NCBI GenBank assembly: GCA_900539525.1
Contig: UQCM01000070.1
Location: forward strand, 1 to 14,504
Source of the DNA: an uncultured Blautia sp.
Lineage (GTDB): Bacteria > Bacillota > Clostridia > Lachnospirales > Lachnospiraceae
DNA: 14,504 bases
Reading direction: 5' to 3'
A model generated the notes under the pieces. It ran no database searches. It saw only the letters and a program-made list of their open reading frames with translations, and was not told the DNA's origin. The translations under genes were made by a program, and so were the position numbers. The stretch's first letter is position 1, and each line of letters begins with the position of its first letter. Below, in pieces: positions 8,411 to 14,071 of this stretch.

Positions 8411-9385
8411 TCAATAAGCTCCTTTCCTGAACATGACATAGAAGGTATACATGGTTCCCGCCACCACAAGTCCTACACAGATATTCAGAACCAGGATCAG
8501 TCCGCTGCTTAAGATGGCCCCCGGTGTTCCCAGAGGGATCACACTTTCAATGTGATTCGCACCTGTGTAAAAGGAGTAACACTTGGACATGCAGTAACAG
8601 CCCAGAGCACAGAAGCTGAGCCTTTTATAAGTCTTTTCGTTAAAAAACCTCTCCGTCTTCGCGAAGCCGAAGGCATTCACATACAGGATCAGTCCCGCTC
8701 CGATCACGGCACCTCCCGAAAATCCTCCGCCCGGTCCCAGATGACCGCCGAGAATGACATAAATACCGAAAATGACGATAGGCGGCACCAGAATCCTTGC
8801 CACCGTCTGAAGGATCACATCATTTTTCGGCTCATACAGACGGTCCTCCTCCATATCGTAGCCCATACCATGGCTTCCCTTTTTGCTCTTATCCAGACGC
8901 AGCAGGATCAGCACTGCACACGTTGCGATAAAGAGTACATGAGACTCTCCCAGCGTGTCAAAGGCACGATAATCCAGAATCATTCCCGTTACAATATTGA
9001 TCGCACCTGTCTCCTGAAGCCCGTTTTCGATGTAACGGGCAGCCACCTCATTGTTGACCGGATTGTCCGCCTCACCAAAAGTCGGCAGCCAGGACACCGC
9101 CGTCAGCAGCATAAATACCAGCAGGACACAGAACAGCACGCTGGATACACGGTAAAGCTTTGCGAAAATCTTCATTTCCGCATTATTACCGGTATCGTAA
9201 ATCCGCGCCAGCATCCTCTTCTTTTCCCTCATGCGTTTTCCCTTCGTCTTCACATCCTCGGAAAACGCTTTCTGGGGTTTCATCTCCACTTCTCCAAGAA
9301 ACGGATCCTTCGTCCCCTCATACCACTGCTTCAGACGATAGGAGCCTGTCTTCTCATATTTTTCACGGGATACTTTTCTACTCAT
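8411..9385 (-). CDS. mrpB: Fusion of MbhE-like region (MrpA C-terminus) and MrpB/MnhB
   Basis: The 324 residues have three parts. Residues 1-75 are a basic, hydrophilic extension rich in Lys and Arg. Residues 76-165 hold two helices with the block GAINIVTGMILDYRAFDTLG, the signature of the extreme C-terminal region of MrpA (MbhE in membrane-bound hydrogenases). Residues 190-320 are the MnhB domain with GGHLGPGGGFSGG at 213-225. Stand-alone MrpB is usually near 140-150 residues, so this is a domain fusion. The ATG at 9385 has AGGGGG about 9 nt upstream and overlaps the preceding stop by 8 nt; a GTG six codons earlier is less likely. Four Cys at 259, 263, 265 and 269 (CALGCYCMSKC) cluster in a hydrophobic segment; nothing shows that they bind metal. 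Confidence 0.88.
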   Translation of the reverse strand: MSRKVSREKYEKTGSYRLKQWYEGTKDPFLGEVEMKPQKAFSEDVKTKGKRMREKKRMLARIYDTGNNAEMKIFAKLYRVSSVLFCVLLVFMLLTAVSWLPTFGEADNPVNNEVAARYIENGLQETGAINIVTGMILDYRAFDTLGESHVLFIATCAVLILLRLDKSKKGSHGMGYDMEEDRLYEPKNDVILQTVARILVPPIVIFGIYVILGGHLGPGGGFSGGAVIGAGLILYVNAFGFAKTERFFNEKTYKRLSFCALGCYCMSKCYSFYTGANHIESVIPLGTPGAILSSGLILVLNICVGLVVAGTMYTFYVMFRKGAY

Positions 9386-9650
9386 CCTTCTTCTCCCCCT
9401 CACTCTCCTCCGATTTCATAATCGCATGGATCTTCTTCAATGTGACAAAGAAAAGCACACTGGTAATCCCGGCGCCCACAGCCGCTTCCGTGATCGCCAG
9501 ATCCGGTGATTCCAGCAGGATCCAGATGATGGACATCACCAGACTGTAGGACATAAAAATAAGAATGGAATTCAGAAGATTTTTGGAAAGGCTGACCGAT
9601 ATCGCACACACCACCAGAAAGCCCATTAAGATATAGGTAAAGATCTGCAT
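9378..9650 (-). CDS. MbhD/DUF4040-like subunit (detached MrpA segment)
   Basis: This 90-residue protein has three membrane helices and the block ESPDLAITEAAVGAGITS (residues 47-64). That is the DUF4040/MbhD signature, normally found inside the C-terminal part of MrpA and as a separate small subunit in membrane-bound hydrogenases. It is the equivalent of NuoJ helices in the Mrp module. The tail after residue 75 is charged and cytoplasmic. It starts one base after the mrpG stop and overlaps the next gene by 8 nt. With the MbhE part fused to MrpB, it shows that the MrpA C-terminus is distributed over two genes here. Confidence 0.88.
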   Translation of the reverse strand: MQIFTYILMGFLVVCAISVSLSKNLLNSILIFMSYSLVMSIIWILLESPDLAITEAAVGAGITSVLFFVTLKKIHAIMKSEESEGEKKDE

Positions 9651-9651
9651 A

Positions 9652-10035
9652 TTACTCTTCCTCCCTTTCTCCGTCCCCGGTCCCGGACTTTTCTTCCTTC
9701 AGCTGATCCAGCGTAACCTCACGGTAATGCTTCTCCTTCTCCTCATCCGTCGTCACCTCCAGACGGGCAATCAGATGCGAAGAGGCCGGTGATGAGAACC
9801 ACAGAAATATGATCACAAACAGAAGCTTCAGAGAAGTAAAGTTCCATCCGCTCATCAGGATCAGCCCCAGCAGAGAAAATCCGATCCCCAGCGTATCACC
9901 CATCGCTGCCGCATGCATCCGGTTCAAGACATATTTAAAACGGAAGACTCCGATCATTTCAATCACAAAAATCCCCAGACCGCACAGCATCAGCAGTACG
10001 CCTGCGAGAAAACGGATCCATTCAAGCACCGCCAT
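9652..10035 (-). CDS. mrpG: MrpG/MnhG-like subunit
   Basis: This 127-residue protein has three membrane helices. The family block GVFRFKYVLNRMHAAAMGDT (residues 29-48) followed by LGIGFSLLGLIL matches the MnhG pattern G-x-R-x-x-x-x-x-x-R-x-H-A. The C-terminal 35 residues are strongly acidic and hydrophilic and extend past the usual family end. The gene overlaps mrpF by 14 nt, with GAGGGAAAG upstream of the ATG. MrpG is a small accessory subunit in the MrpE-F-G part of the complex, facing the MbhD/MrpA C-terminal region. Confidence 0.92.
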   Translation of the reverse strand: MAVLEWIRFLAGVLLMLCGLGIFVIEMIGVFRFKYVLNRMHAAAMGDTLGIGFSLLGLILMSGWNFTSLKLLFVIIFLWFSSPASSHLIARLEVTTDEEKEKHYREVTLDQLKEEKSGTGDGEREEE

Positions 10036-10354
10036 GTTTCTTTCCCTCCTCTTCCTTCTTCTGCAGATAAACTCCCATATAAACCTTCGTCAACACGATC
10101 ACGGCAAGAAAACTGATCATCGCATAGATCAGACAGATATCCACAAGATAACCCTCTTCCAGCATCAAAGCCAGAATACCGATCATAACCATGACCATGG
10201 TTCCCATCATATTGACCGATACAATCCGGTCCGCCACCCGCGGTCCGATGATCGCGCGGATCAGGCAGAGCACGAGCATAACCGCCAGAAAAATCAGAAC
10301 TACTGTAAAAAAAATGTGATATGCGCCCACAAGTCCCGGTATCCCTCTTCCCAT
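10022..10354 (-). CDS. mrpF: MrpF/MnhF-like subunit
   Basis: This 110-residue protein has three helices. The MnhF signature RAIIGPRVADRIVSVN spans residues 33-48, followed by hydrophobic segments and a Lys/Glu-rich cytoplasmic tail. The ATG has GGAGG 8 nt upstream and lies 12 nt after mrpE. MrpF belongs to the small-subunit cluster shared by Mrp antiporters and the ion-pumping half of membrane-bound hydrogenases. Confidence 0.92.
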   Translation of the reverse strand: MGRGIPGLVGAYHIFFTVVLIFLAVMLVLCLIRAIIGPRVADRIVSVNMMGTMVMVMIGILALMLEEGYLVDICLIYAMISFLAVIVLTKVYMGVYLQKKEEEGKKHGGA

Positions 10355-10366
10355 TTCTCCATCCTC

Positions 10367-10828
10367 CTAATCATTCTCGAGCTCTGTCAGCAGCTCCACA
10401 AACACAGAATCATCCATTCCTTCCGCAAGGTTTTCATCCAGGCAGTGAACCACATATTCCGAATCCTCCAGCAGCACCGTGATCGTTCCCGGCGTGAGCG
10501 TGATCGCATTTGCCAGAAAAGCCTTTCCCACAGATGTCTTCATATCCGACCGGAAGCGGACGAGCGCAGGCTCGATCTCCTCCTGCTCCGACAGTACCAT
10601 ATGGATGACCTGAAAATTCGCCTTCACGATTTCAGCCACAAGTACACAGACATACCGAAAAAAACGCCCGAGTTTGCGCAGGTTTTTCTTTTCCTTTTCA
10701 ATACTGTAATCCATGAATCTGCAGGTGAATGCGAAAACCGCTCCTGCAATGACGAGCCCGAACAGGCAGATCTCCAGGGTAATTTTTCCGTTAAAAATGA
10801 CCCAGAGCAAAAAGTAAAGCAAGTACAT
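10367..10828 (-). CDS. mrpE: MrpE/MnhE-like subunit, first gene of operon
   Basis: This 153-residue protein opens the operon. Two N-terminal helices (about 4-37) are followed by a hydrophilic domain with the MnhE signature NAITLTPGT at residues 107-115 and an acidic C-terminus. The ATG is preceded by GGAGGAGG about 6 nt upstream, the best ribosome site of the operon. The promoter lies about 90 nt upstream. MrpE is needed for full activity or assembly in the studied antiporters and is not itself an ion channel. Operons beginning with E-F-G are also typical of the Mrp-like half of membrane-bound hydrogenases. Confidence 0.92.
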   Translation of the reverse strand: MYLLYFLLWVIFNGKITLEICLFGLVIAGAVFAFTCRFMDYSIEKEKKNLRKLGRFFRYVCVLVAEIVKANFQVIHMVLSEQEEIEPALVRFRSDMKTSVGKAFLANAITLTPGTITVLLEDSEYVVHCLDENLAEGMDDSVFVELLTELEND

Positions 10829-10914
10829 CCCGTTTCCTCCTCCGTATTTTAAATTTTTTGTAACTGTTCACGCCGTGGACAGCAATCGACAATTTTCTCC
10901 ATAAAACCTGTTCC

Positions 10915-10943
10915 ATTGTAACGCGTTCTATCGTTTTCGTCAA
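10915..10943 (-). promoter_or_regulatory. Sigma-A promoter of the mrp-like operon
   Basis: A -35 TTGACG (10938-10943) and a -10 TACAAT (10915-10920) on the minus strand are spaced by exactly 17 bp. The predicted start near 10908 gives an approximately 80-nt leader before mrpE. No known Na+ or pH-sensing riboswitch fold is recognisable in that leader. Confidence 0.8.
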
Positions 10944-10951
10944 ATAATAAA

Positions 10952-11078
10952 AAGCGGGCTTGCACACTTTGCGCACCGAGCGTGGTCAGCTCTGCTGACA
11001 TCTTCCAAACACGTGAGTGCACATGCCACGAAGGTTATGTGATATAGGACATTCGAAGGAATTTCTTGTATCACATAA
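10952..11078. repeat. Structured intergenic block, probably a dispersed repeat
   Basis: This is the bulk of the 320-nt gap between mrpE and the nuclease gene, and it holds several inverted repeats. TTATGTGATA and TATCACATAA (10 bp, perfect) bracket 11035-11078 with a small ATTC-CTTC-GAAT hairpin between them. GTCAGC-TCT-GCTGAC lies at 10985-10999. TGCGCA/TGTGCA (minus strand) forms a stem at 10961-10975 followed by GCTTTTT, a possible weak terminator just before the operon promoter. CGTGG and CCACG flank the middle. Short open frames here look spurious. From memory similar translated segments recur in Lachnospiraceae genomes, but this is unverified. Confidence 0.45.
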
Positions 11079-11116
11079 AAAGCTCCCTGCCCGTGACTGA
11101 CACGGGACGGAAGCTT
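11077..11116 (-). terminator. Terminator of the nuclease operon
   Basis: On the minus strand AAGCTTCC pairs with GGGAGCTT (one G-U pair), then after a 2-nt internal loop CCCGTG pairs with CACGGG around a 5-nt loop; TTTTT follows. It starts about 33 nt after the nuclease stop. Confidence 0.85.
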
Positions 11117-11148
11117 CTTTAAATCAGAAGACATCTGTTGTCTGTATA

Positions 11149-12123
11149 TTACGGCTTACAGCTTTTACAGGGCTCATATCCCTGATCGATCAGATCCGCT
11201 CTTGTGCCGCTGTAATCCTCTCTGTTCGTTTTCTTGATCGACTTCACTCCTGAACAGGAAGGCCAGTGGAATTTATGTGAGTTCGTATTCAGCACATAAT
11301 CCTGTACCTCATCCGGTTTCCCATCCGATGCGTCCTTCTCAATCGATGTATCATTCTCATTTGATGCTTCATCCTCGTCCGATGCATGACTCTCATTTGA
11401 TGCTTCATCCTCGTCCGATTCATGACTTTCACCTGTTGCGTAGTCGATCGTCACGCCCGGCTGGACATTATAGACAAAAACATGAAAGCAGATGCCCTCT
11501 CCGTCATCCTCCACCGACTTCGCCTCCATCTGCACACCGTCTGCCACCAGGTTACTGCCCTCAAAAACGGGAGTCACCCGGTAGAGCACATGATTACCGG
11601 TCTCTTTTATGTAGTCCGCCACCATATTTTCAAACGGCAGCATGCCATCGACGTTCATGTATCTTGTGCCGGTGATCAGATTCTTCTCATTGGCATTCTC
11701 CGCCGTCAGCTGATAGCCGATCAGATGACACCGGTTGTACAGAGACTTTCCATCCACCCAGTCATACTGAACGGAATGCCAGCCGGTAGGTTTCACCTGT
11801 CCGATGGCTCCCCGCTTCTCTGTGGGCATCAGATCCTGCCCGATGTTTGCCACTGCCGCGCCGCACCTTCCCAGATCATCCAGCTCACTGTAGCTCTCAT
11901 AGGAATCCGTGACCAGATCCTCTTCTGTGAAAGCGGGCTCATTTCCATCAATGACCACATAAGGTTCTCCTGAAAATGGCGGCACCTCCGAAATAGAAAT
12001 CTGCTGTGCCGCCGGGAGTTCCTGATGGAAAGCTTCATCCGCCGGATATGTCGTCCCGCAGCCTGATACCAGAAATACGACTGCCAGAAGAAGCGCACCT
12101 GTTTTTCTTATCCACGTCTTCAT
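11149..12123 (-). CDS. Lipoprotein DNA/RNA non-specific endonuclease (EndA-like) with C-terminal metal-binding domain
   Basis: This 324-residue secreted nuclease has four parts. An N-terminal lipoprotein signal has positive charges, a hydrophobic core and the lipobox LVSGC (Cys22 becomes the lipidated residue). The nuclease domain (about 60-225) carries YNRCHLIGYQL (129-139, probable catalytic His133) and EKNLITGTRYMN (146-157, metal-binding Asn), matching the Endonuclease_NS_2/DNA-entry nuclease family. An acidic Ser/Asp/Glu linker (232-273) is partly tandem-repeated. A C-terminal domain has HKFHWPSC (283-290) and CKSC (319-322), resembling small Ada-like zinc-binding modules. It would act on the outer face of the membrane, in DNA uptake, nutrient scavenging or competition; which is not shown. 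It overlaps the preceding gene by 4 nt and ends before a strong terminator. Confidence 0.87.
   Translation of the reverse strand: MKTWIRKTGALLLAVVFLVSGCGTTYPADEAFHQELPAAQQISISEVPPFSGEPYVVIDGNEPAFTEEDLVTDSYESYSELDDLGRCGAAVANIGQDLMPTEKRGAIGQVKPTGWHSVQYDWVDGKSLYNRCHLIGYQLTAENANEKNLITGTRYMNVDGMLPFENMVADYIKETGNHVLYRVTPVFEGSNLVADGVQMEAKSVEDDGEGICFHVFVYNVQPGVTIDYATGESHESDEDEASNESHASDEDEASNENDTSIEKDASDGKPDEVQDYVLNTNSHKFHWPSCSGVKSIKKTNREDYSGTRADLIDQGYEPCKSCKP
11355..11426. repeat. Two 36-bp tandem repeats inside the nuclease gene
   Basis: Two adjacent 36-bp units (11355-11390 and 11391-11426) differ at only a few positions and encode 12-residue acidic units (for example SNESHASDEDEA). Being a multiple of three, copy-number changes would alter linker length without a frameshift. 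Confidence 0.85.
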
Positions 12124-12527
12124 CTCTCATATACCTCTTTCGTTATTTTTTCATGGGAATGTCCTGCAAATTCCTCTTCCTCTGTCTTTTTCCAGTCCTG
12201 CAGGCAGAGATCCAGGCGAAGATCCGCCGGGTAACGTCTGTTCCACCGGAAGATGATGAGCTTTTCCAGACGCTCTTCCATCTCCTTCAGCCCGACGCTT
12301 TCCACAAAGCAGTACTCTCCTTCTCCGGCTCTTAGCAGGAACTGCTCATCCACATGGATATTCTGAGTCATCTCCTCATGAAAGAGCGGCTCTGAACAGG
12401 GATGCATCCAGAGTCTGCTCCCCTCACACAGATTCAGAATACGGCTCACAACCTCCCGGTCCCTTGACTGCCGTCTCCTGTTAAACATCATCCCATCCTG
12501 ATCATCCAAGCATACAATGGCGATCAT
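12120..12527 (-). CDS. Uncharacterised Firmicutes protein, 135 aa, coupled to the nuclease
   Basis: I do not recognise a proven function. The protein is soluble, with no signal or membrane segment. Visible blocks are an N-terminal strand MIAIVCLDD, then GMMFNRRRQSRD (residues 12-23), a central NIHVDEQF, and a C-terminal FRWNRRYPADLRLDL and SHEKITKEVYER. Similar Clostridia proteins are, as I recall, sometimes auto-annotated as ribonuclease Z, but no metallo-beta-lactamase HxHxDH motif is present, so that name is not supported. The ATG at 12527 has GGAG 12 nt upstream. The open frame extends further upstream into palindromic repeats and was not used. The stop overlaps the nuclease start by 4 nt (ATGA), implying translational coupling. 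Confidence 0.7.
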   Translation of the reverse strand: MIAIVCLDDQDGMMFNRRRQSRDREVVSRILNLCEGSRLWMHPCSEPLFHEEMTQNIHVDEQFLLRAGEGEYCFVESVGLKEMEERLEKLIIFRWNRRYPADLRLDLCLQDWKKTEEEEFAGHSHEKITKEVYER

Positions 12528-12559
12528 TACAATCTTTCTCTCCTTTCCTGTCTCTTTGT

Positions 12560-12639
12560 AAAGCGGGCATTCGCATTCCGCTTTGCTGTATATGAGCTTA
12601 TCTGCGATACCGCGGACATTGATGTTCCGCTTCGCTGTA
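12560..12639. repeat. Palindrome-rich REP-like spacer
   Basis: In the 144-nt gap between the EamA gene and the 135-aa gene, AAAGCGG and CCGCTTT form a 7-bp inverted repeat at 12560-12584. A second hairpin, GCGGACAT with ATGTTCCGC, lies at 12612-12630. A 15-base motif TTCCGCTT(T/C)GCTGTA occurs at 12576-12590 and again at 12625-12639 with one difference. There is no clear T-tract, so this is more like an extragenic palindromic repeat than a terminator. Confidence 0.5.
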
Positions 12640-12671
12640 CGCTCATGTAAGCAGGTCACTGCGCAATCTGG

Positions 12672-13085
12672 TCAAAGTACCATCACCAGGGTTCCGGCTG
12701 TGATCAGGACAGCGCCGATGGCAGATTTCACAGTGAATTTCTCGTGCAGGAACACAAACGCGAGAATCAGTGTAATCACTACACTTAACTTGTCCACCGG
12801 AACGACCTTTGACGCCTCCCCGATCTGCAGCGCCCGGTAATAGCACAGCCAGGAAGCTCCCGTCGCCAGACCGGACAGAATCAGAAAGATCCAGCTCTTT
12901 CTGCCGATCTCCATAATCCCCGACTGGGTGTTCGTCACAAATACCATCAGCCATGCCATAGCCAGAACCACCAGCGTACGGATCGCCGTCGCCAGATTCG
13001 AGTTCACCCCGTCAATTCCCACCTTGGCAAGAATCGAAGTCAGCGCAGCAAAAACGGCCGACAGCAGTGCAAATACAAACCACAT
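12672..13085 (-). CDS. Half-size EamA (DMT superfamily) transporter
   Basis: This 137-residue membrane protein has about five helices, one EamA repeat rather than the usual two. Diagnostic pieces are the first helix with AALTSILAKVG, the central SWLCYYRALQIGEASKVVPV (79-98) and the end of the repeat FLHEKFT (112-118). Single-repeat members are thought to work as dimers, like small multidrug-resistance proteins. The substrate cannot be told from sequence; metabolite or drug export are both possible. The ATG follows AGAGGTGATAAT, a good ribosome site. It appears to be expressed with two small broken frames upstream; the 135-aa gene and nuclease follow 144 nt downstream. Confidence 0.88.
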   Translation of the reverse strand: MWFVFALLSAVFAALTSILAKVGIDGVNSNLATAIRTLVVLAMAWLMVFVTNTQSGIMEIGRKSWIFLILSGLATGASWLCYYRALQIGEASKVVPVDKLSVVITLILAFVFLHEKFTVKSAIGAVLITAGTLVMVL

Positions 13086-13109
13086 ATTATCACCTCTTTT
13101 CTTTTGTGT

Positions 13110-13261
13110 TTATTGGAGAGTTCTTTTCTTCTCCTTCAGTTCTCTCGGGATTGCTTTTAGGTCTTCAGCACCGGATACTTTCCACTCCAGGCTTTTGTCC
13201 AATCCACCTTACTCTGGCTTTCTTCCGTTGTATTCTTTATAATCTTTTCGAGATTATCCAT
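13110..13261 (-). pseudogene. Small gene, probably frameshifted (about 50 codons)
   Basis: An ATG at 13261 has a perfect GGAGG with a 6-nt spacer. The zero frame reads MDNLEKIIKNTTEESQSKVD and continues to a stop at 13157 after 34 residues. The -1 frame is open from shortly before that point and carries a coding-like tail (SGAEDLKAIPRELKEKK) ending at 13110, 24 nt before the EamA start. One restored base would give a protein of about 50 residues. Alternatively the 34-residue product is the true gene. I do not recognise either version. The strong ribosome site and position suggest it was once the gene before eamA. Confidence 0.45.
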
Positions 13262-13296
13262 CTGATACCTCCATCAAAATTTGATAAACGCAAGAA

Positions 13297-13457
13297 CTAA
13301 AAGCTCTTTAACGTCCCCAGCTTTTCCTTTGTCTTCGAACCTGGCTGTTCCAACAGATTATAAAGCACCGGATTTCTCCGATGCTTACTTACAGTCGAAC
13401 AATATCGTCTTTATATGAACGCAGGTCGAATCCAAGCGCTTCCTGTGTATTACTCAT
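13297..13457 (-). pseudogene. Small gene, probably frameshifted (about 53 codons)
   Basis: An ATG at 13457 has AAGG about 10 nt upstream and reads MSNTQEALGFDLRSYKDDIV for 22 codons before TAA. The -1 frame overlaps that end and continues as KHRRNPVLYNLLEQPGSKTK and a short tail to a TAG at 13297-13299, 35 nt before the next small gene. The total length of 161 nt is one short of a multiple of three, consistent with a one-base deletion near 13390-13410. A hairpin with a GAAA loop on the minus strand lies at 13363-13386, just past the shift region. Function unknown; both halves look like real protein. Confidence 0.5.
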
Positions 13458-13530
13458 ATATTCACTACCTTATATAAAACTATAATATTCTCCTCTCCGA
13501 TCAATTAATTCTCCATATGCCCATAATCAC

Positions 13531-13554
13531 TTACAGTGTACCACAGCACTGTAA
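13531..13554. promoter_or_regulatory. 8-8-8 dyad, candidate operator of the EamA-nuclease operon
   Basis: TTACAGTG and CACTGTAA form a perfect 8-bp inverted repeat around an 8-bp spacer, about 75 nt upstream of the first small gene. On the minus strand the spacer and right arm hold TGGTACACT, which fits an extended -10 (TGnTAnnnT), though the -35 is poor. A repressor site over a promoter is the simplest reading; the regulator is unknown. Confidence 0.4.
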
Positions 13555-13742
13555 AAAAAACTATTCCTTTTTTGTGAATTTTGTGATAGTGTGTCTTAAC
13601 TGTACTGCAATATCATGAGCACATAGAAACCTGCAAAAAGAAACAAATACAGGTATTCGAAAGTATCTGTAGTATATTTACCGAACCTCTCTAAAATCCC
13701 ATAGAGCGTGTTCCTAAAGTGCAGAAAATCTGCTTATTAGTG
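13555..13742. other. A+T-rich intergenic region without a gene
   Basis: I see no supported gene here. Two small hairpins are visible: an imperfect palindrome at 13648-13671 (TACAG and CTGTA outer arms, with wobble pairs inside) and GCAGA-AAA-TCTGC at 13721-13733. The stretch marks the passage from the EamA operon to the toxin-antitoxin remnant and may hold degraded mobile DNA. Confidence 0.4.
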
Positions 13743-13820
13743 TTAGGTAAATGCGCTAATCAATCTCTCCAGTTCCAGTTGAATTTTCAACTTATAAAAT
13801 GCATCATTATAGATACCCAT
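13743..13820 (-). CDS. Possible 25-residue ORF, unknown
   Basis: The frame reads MGIYNDAFYKLKIQLELERL and ends five residues later. AGGAG lies 6 nt before the ATG, which is the main support. It is divergent from the RNA promoter at 13865-13895. It could be a fragment of a decayed gene or a chance frame in A+T-rich DNA. No family is recognised. Confidence 0.25.
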   Translation of the reverse strand: MGIYNDAFYKLKIQLELERLISAFT

Positions 13821-13864
13821 CTTATTCTCCTGTTGTTCCATTTTACCATAACTAACTAATTTTT

Positions 13865-13895
13865 TTGTGGATTTTTTCCGAAGAATGTATATAAT
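13865..13895 (+). promoter_or_regulatory. Candidate promoter of the RNA antitoxin
   Basis: A perfect -10 TATAAT at 13890-13895 is preceded by a weak -35 (TTGTGG, 19-bp spacing). Transcription would start near 13902 and run into the hairpin-rich RNA. Confidence 0.5.
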
Positions 13896-13901
13896 ATAGT
13901 T

Positions 13902-14039
13902 AAGAGAGATTCTTTGATCTTTCACACTTGCTAACACAAGTGTTTTTGGGTCGACGAGCCCACCAATGAAAGGATAATTTGACCGACGAGGTCTCTCTGG
14001 TTTACCAGAGTAGGGTATGGTTAGCGCCGTACCCTTTTT
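13902..14039 (+). ncRNA. Candidate type III antitoxin RNA (CptI-like)
   Basis: A non-coding stretch of about 138 nt lies between a promoter and a terminator, directly before a MazF-fold toxin frame. It is packed with hairpins: ACACTTG/CAAGTGT (13924-13943, then TTTTT), TGGGT/GCCCA (13947-13962), GACC/GGTC (13981-13993), CTCTGG/CCAGAG (13995-14010) and the terminator. The second and third hairpins share the loop sequence CGACGAG (13952-13958 and 13984-13990), giving two similar units 32 nt apart. Type III antitoxins are short tandem repeats with a terminator just upstream of the toxin, and CptIN-type loci have about two repeats. The family assignment is inference from layout; I could not compare it with known CptI sequences. 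Confidence 0.5.
14012..14039 (+). terminator. Terminator between antitoxin RNA and toxin
   Basis: AGGGTATGG pairs with CCGTACCCT (9 bp, one G-U pair) around a 6-nt loop and continues into TTTTT. It stands 32 nt before the toxin start and has no other plus-strand gene upstream, so it belongs to the RNA. In type III systems such a terminator limits toxin read-through. Confidence 0.8.
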
Positions 14040-14071
14040 CATATATAAAATCTACTAAGGAGCAATGTTAT

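Noticed and set aside
1404..10828. Complex I or hydrogenase-4 operon
   Set aside because: Only membrane-arm homologues are present. No NuoB, NuoC, NuoD, NuoH or NuoI-like genes or Fe-S motifs (such as CxxCxxCxxxC) occur anywhere in the window.
10849..10902. 17-codon leader peptide MEKIVDCCPRREQLQKI in the mrp leader
   Set aside because: Its ATG would lie only about 6 nt from the predicted transcript start with no real ribosome site, and no attenuator structure follows. Chance is more likely.
11035..11078. TGTGA and TCACA half-sites resembling a CRP site
   Set aside because: The half-sites are about 28 nt apart instead of 6, and no CRP-type regulation is expected here. They are better read as arms of a hairpin.
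10940..11134. Minus-strand frame of 64 codons between nuclease and mrp operon
   Set aside because: It crosses the nuclease terminator and the hairpin block and has no convincing ribosome site; probably a repeat-derived spurious frame. The 10791-10976 frame is rejected for the same reason, and it spans the promoter.
12120..12527. Ribonuclease Z
   Set aside because: The protein is far too short and lacks the HxHxDH metal-binding motif of that family.
12528..12659. 44-residue N-terminal extension of the 135-aa protein
   Set aside because: The extension runs through the palindromic spacer, and its composition is unlike the rest. The internal ATG at 12527 has its own ribosome site and starts at a natural N-terminal strand.
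13821..14042. Upstream part of a 99-codon minus-strand frame covering the RNA locus
   Set aside because: It is antisense to the hairpin RNA and terminator, starts in the terminator complement, and has no ribosome site.
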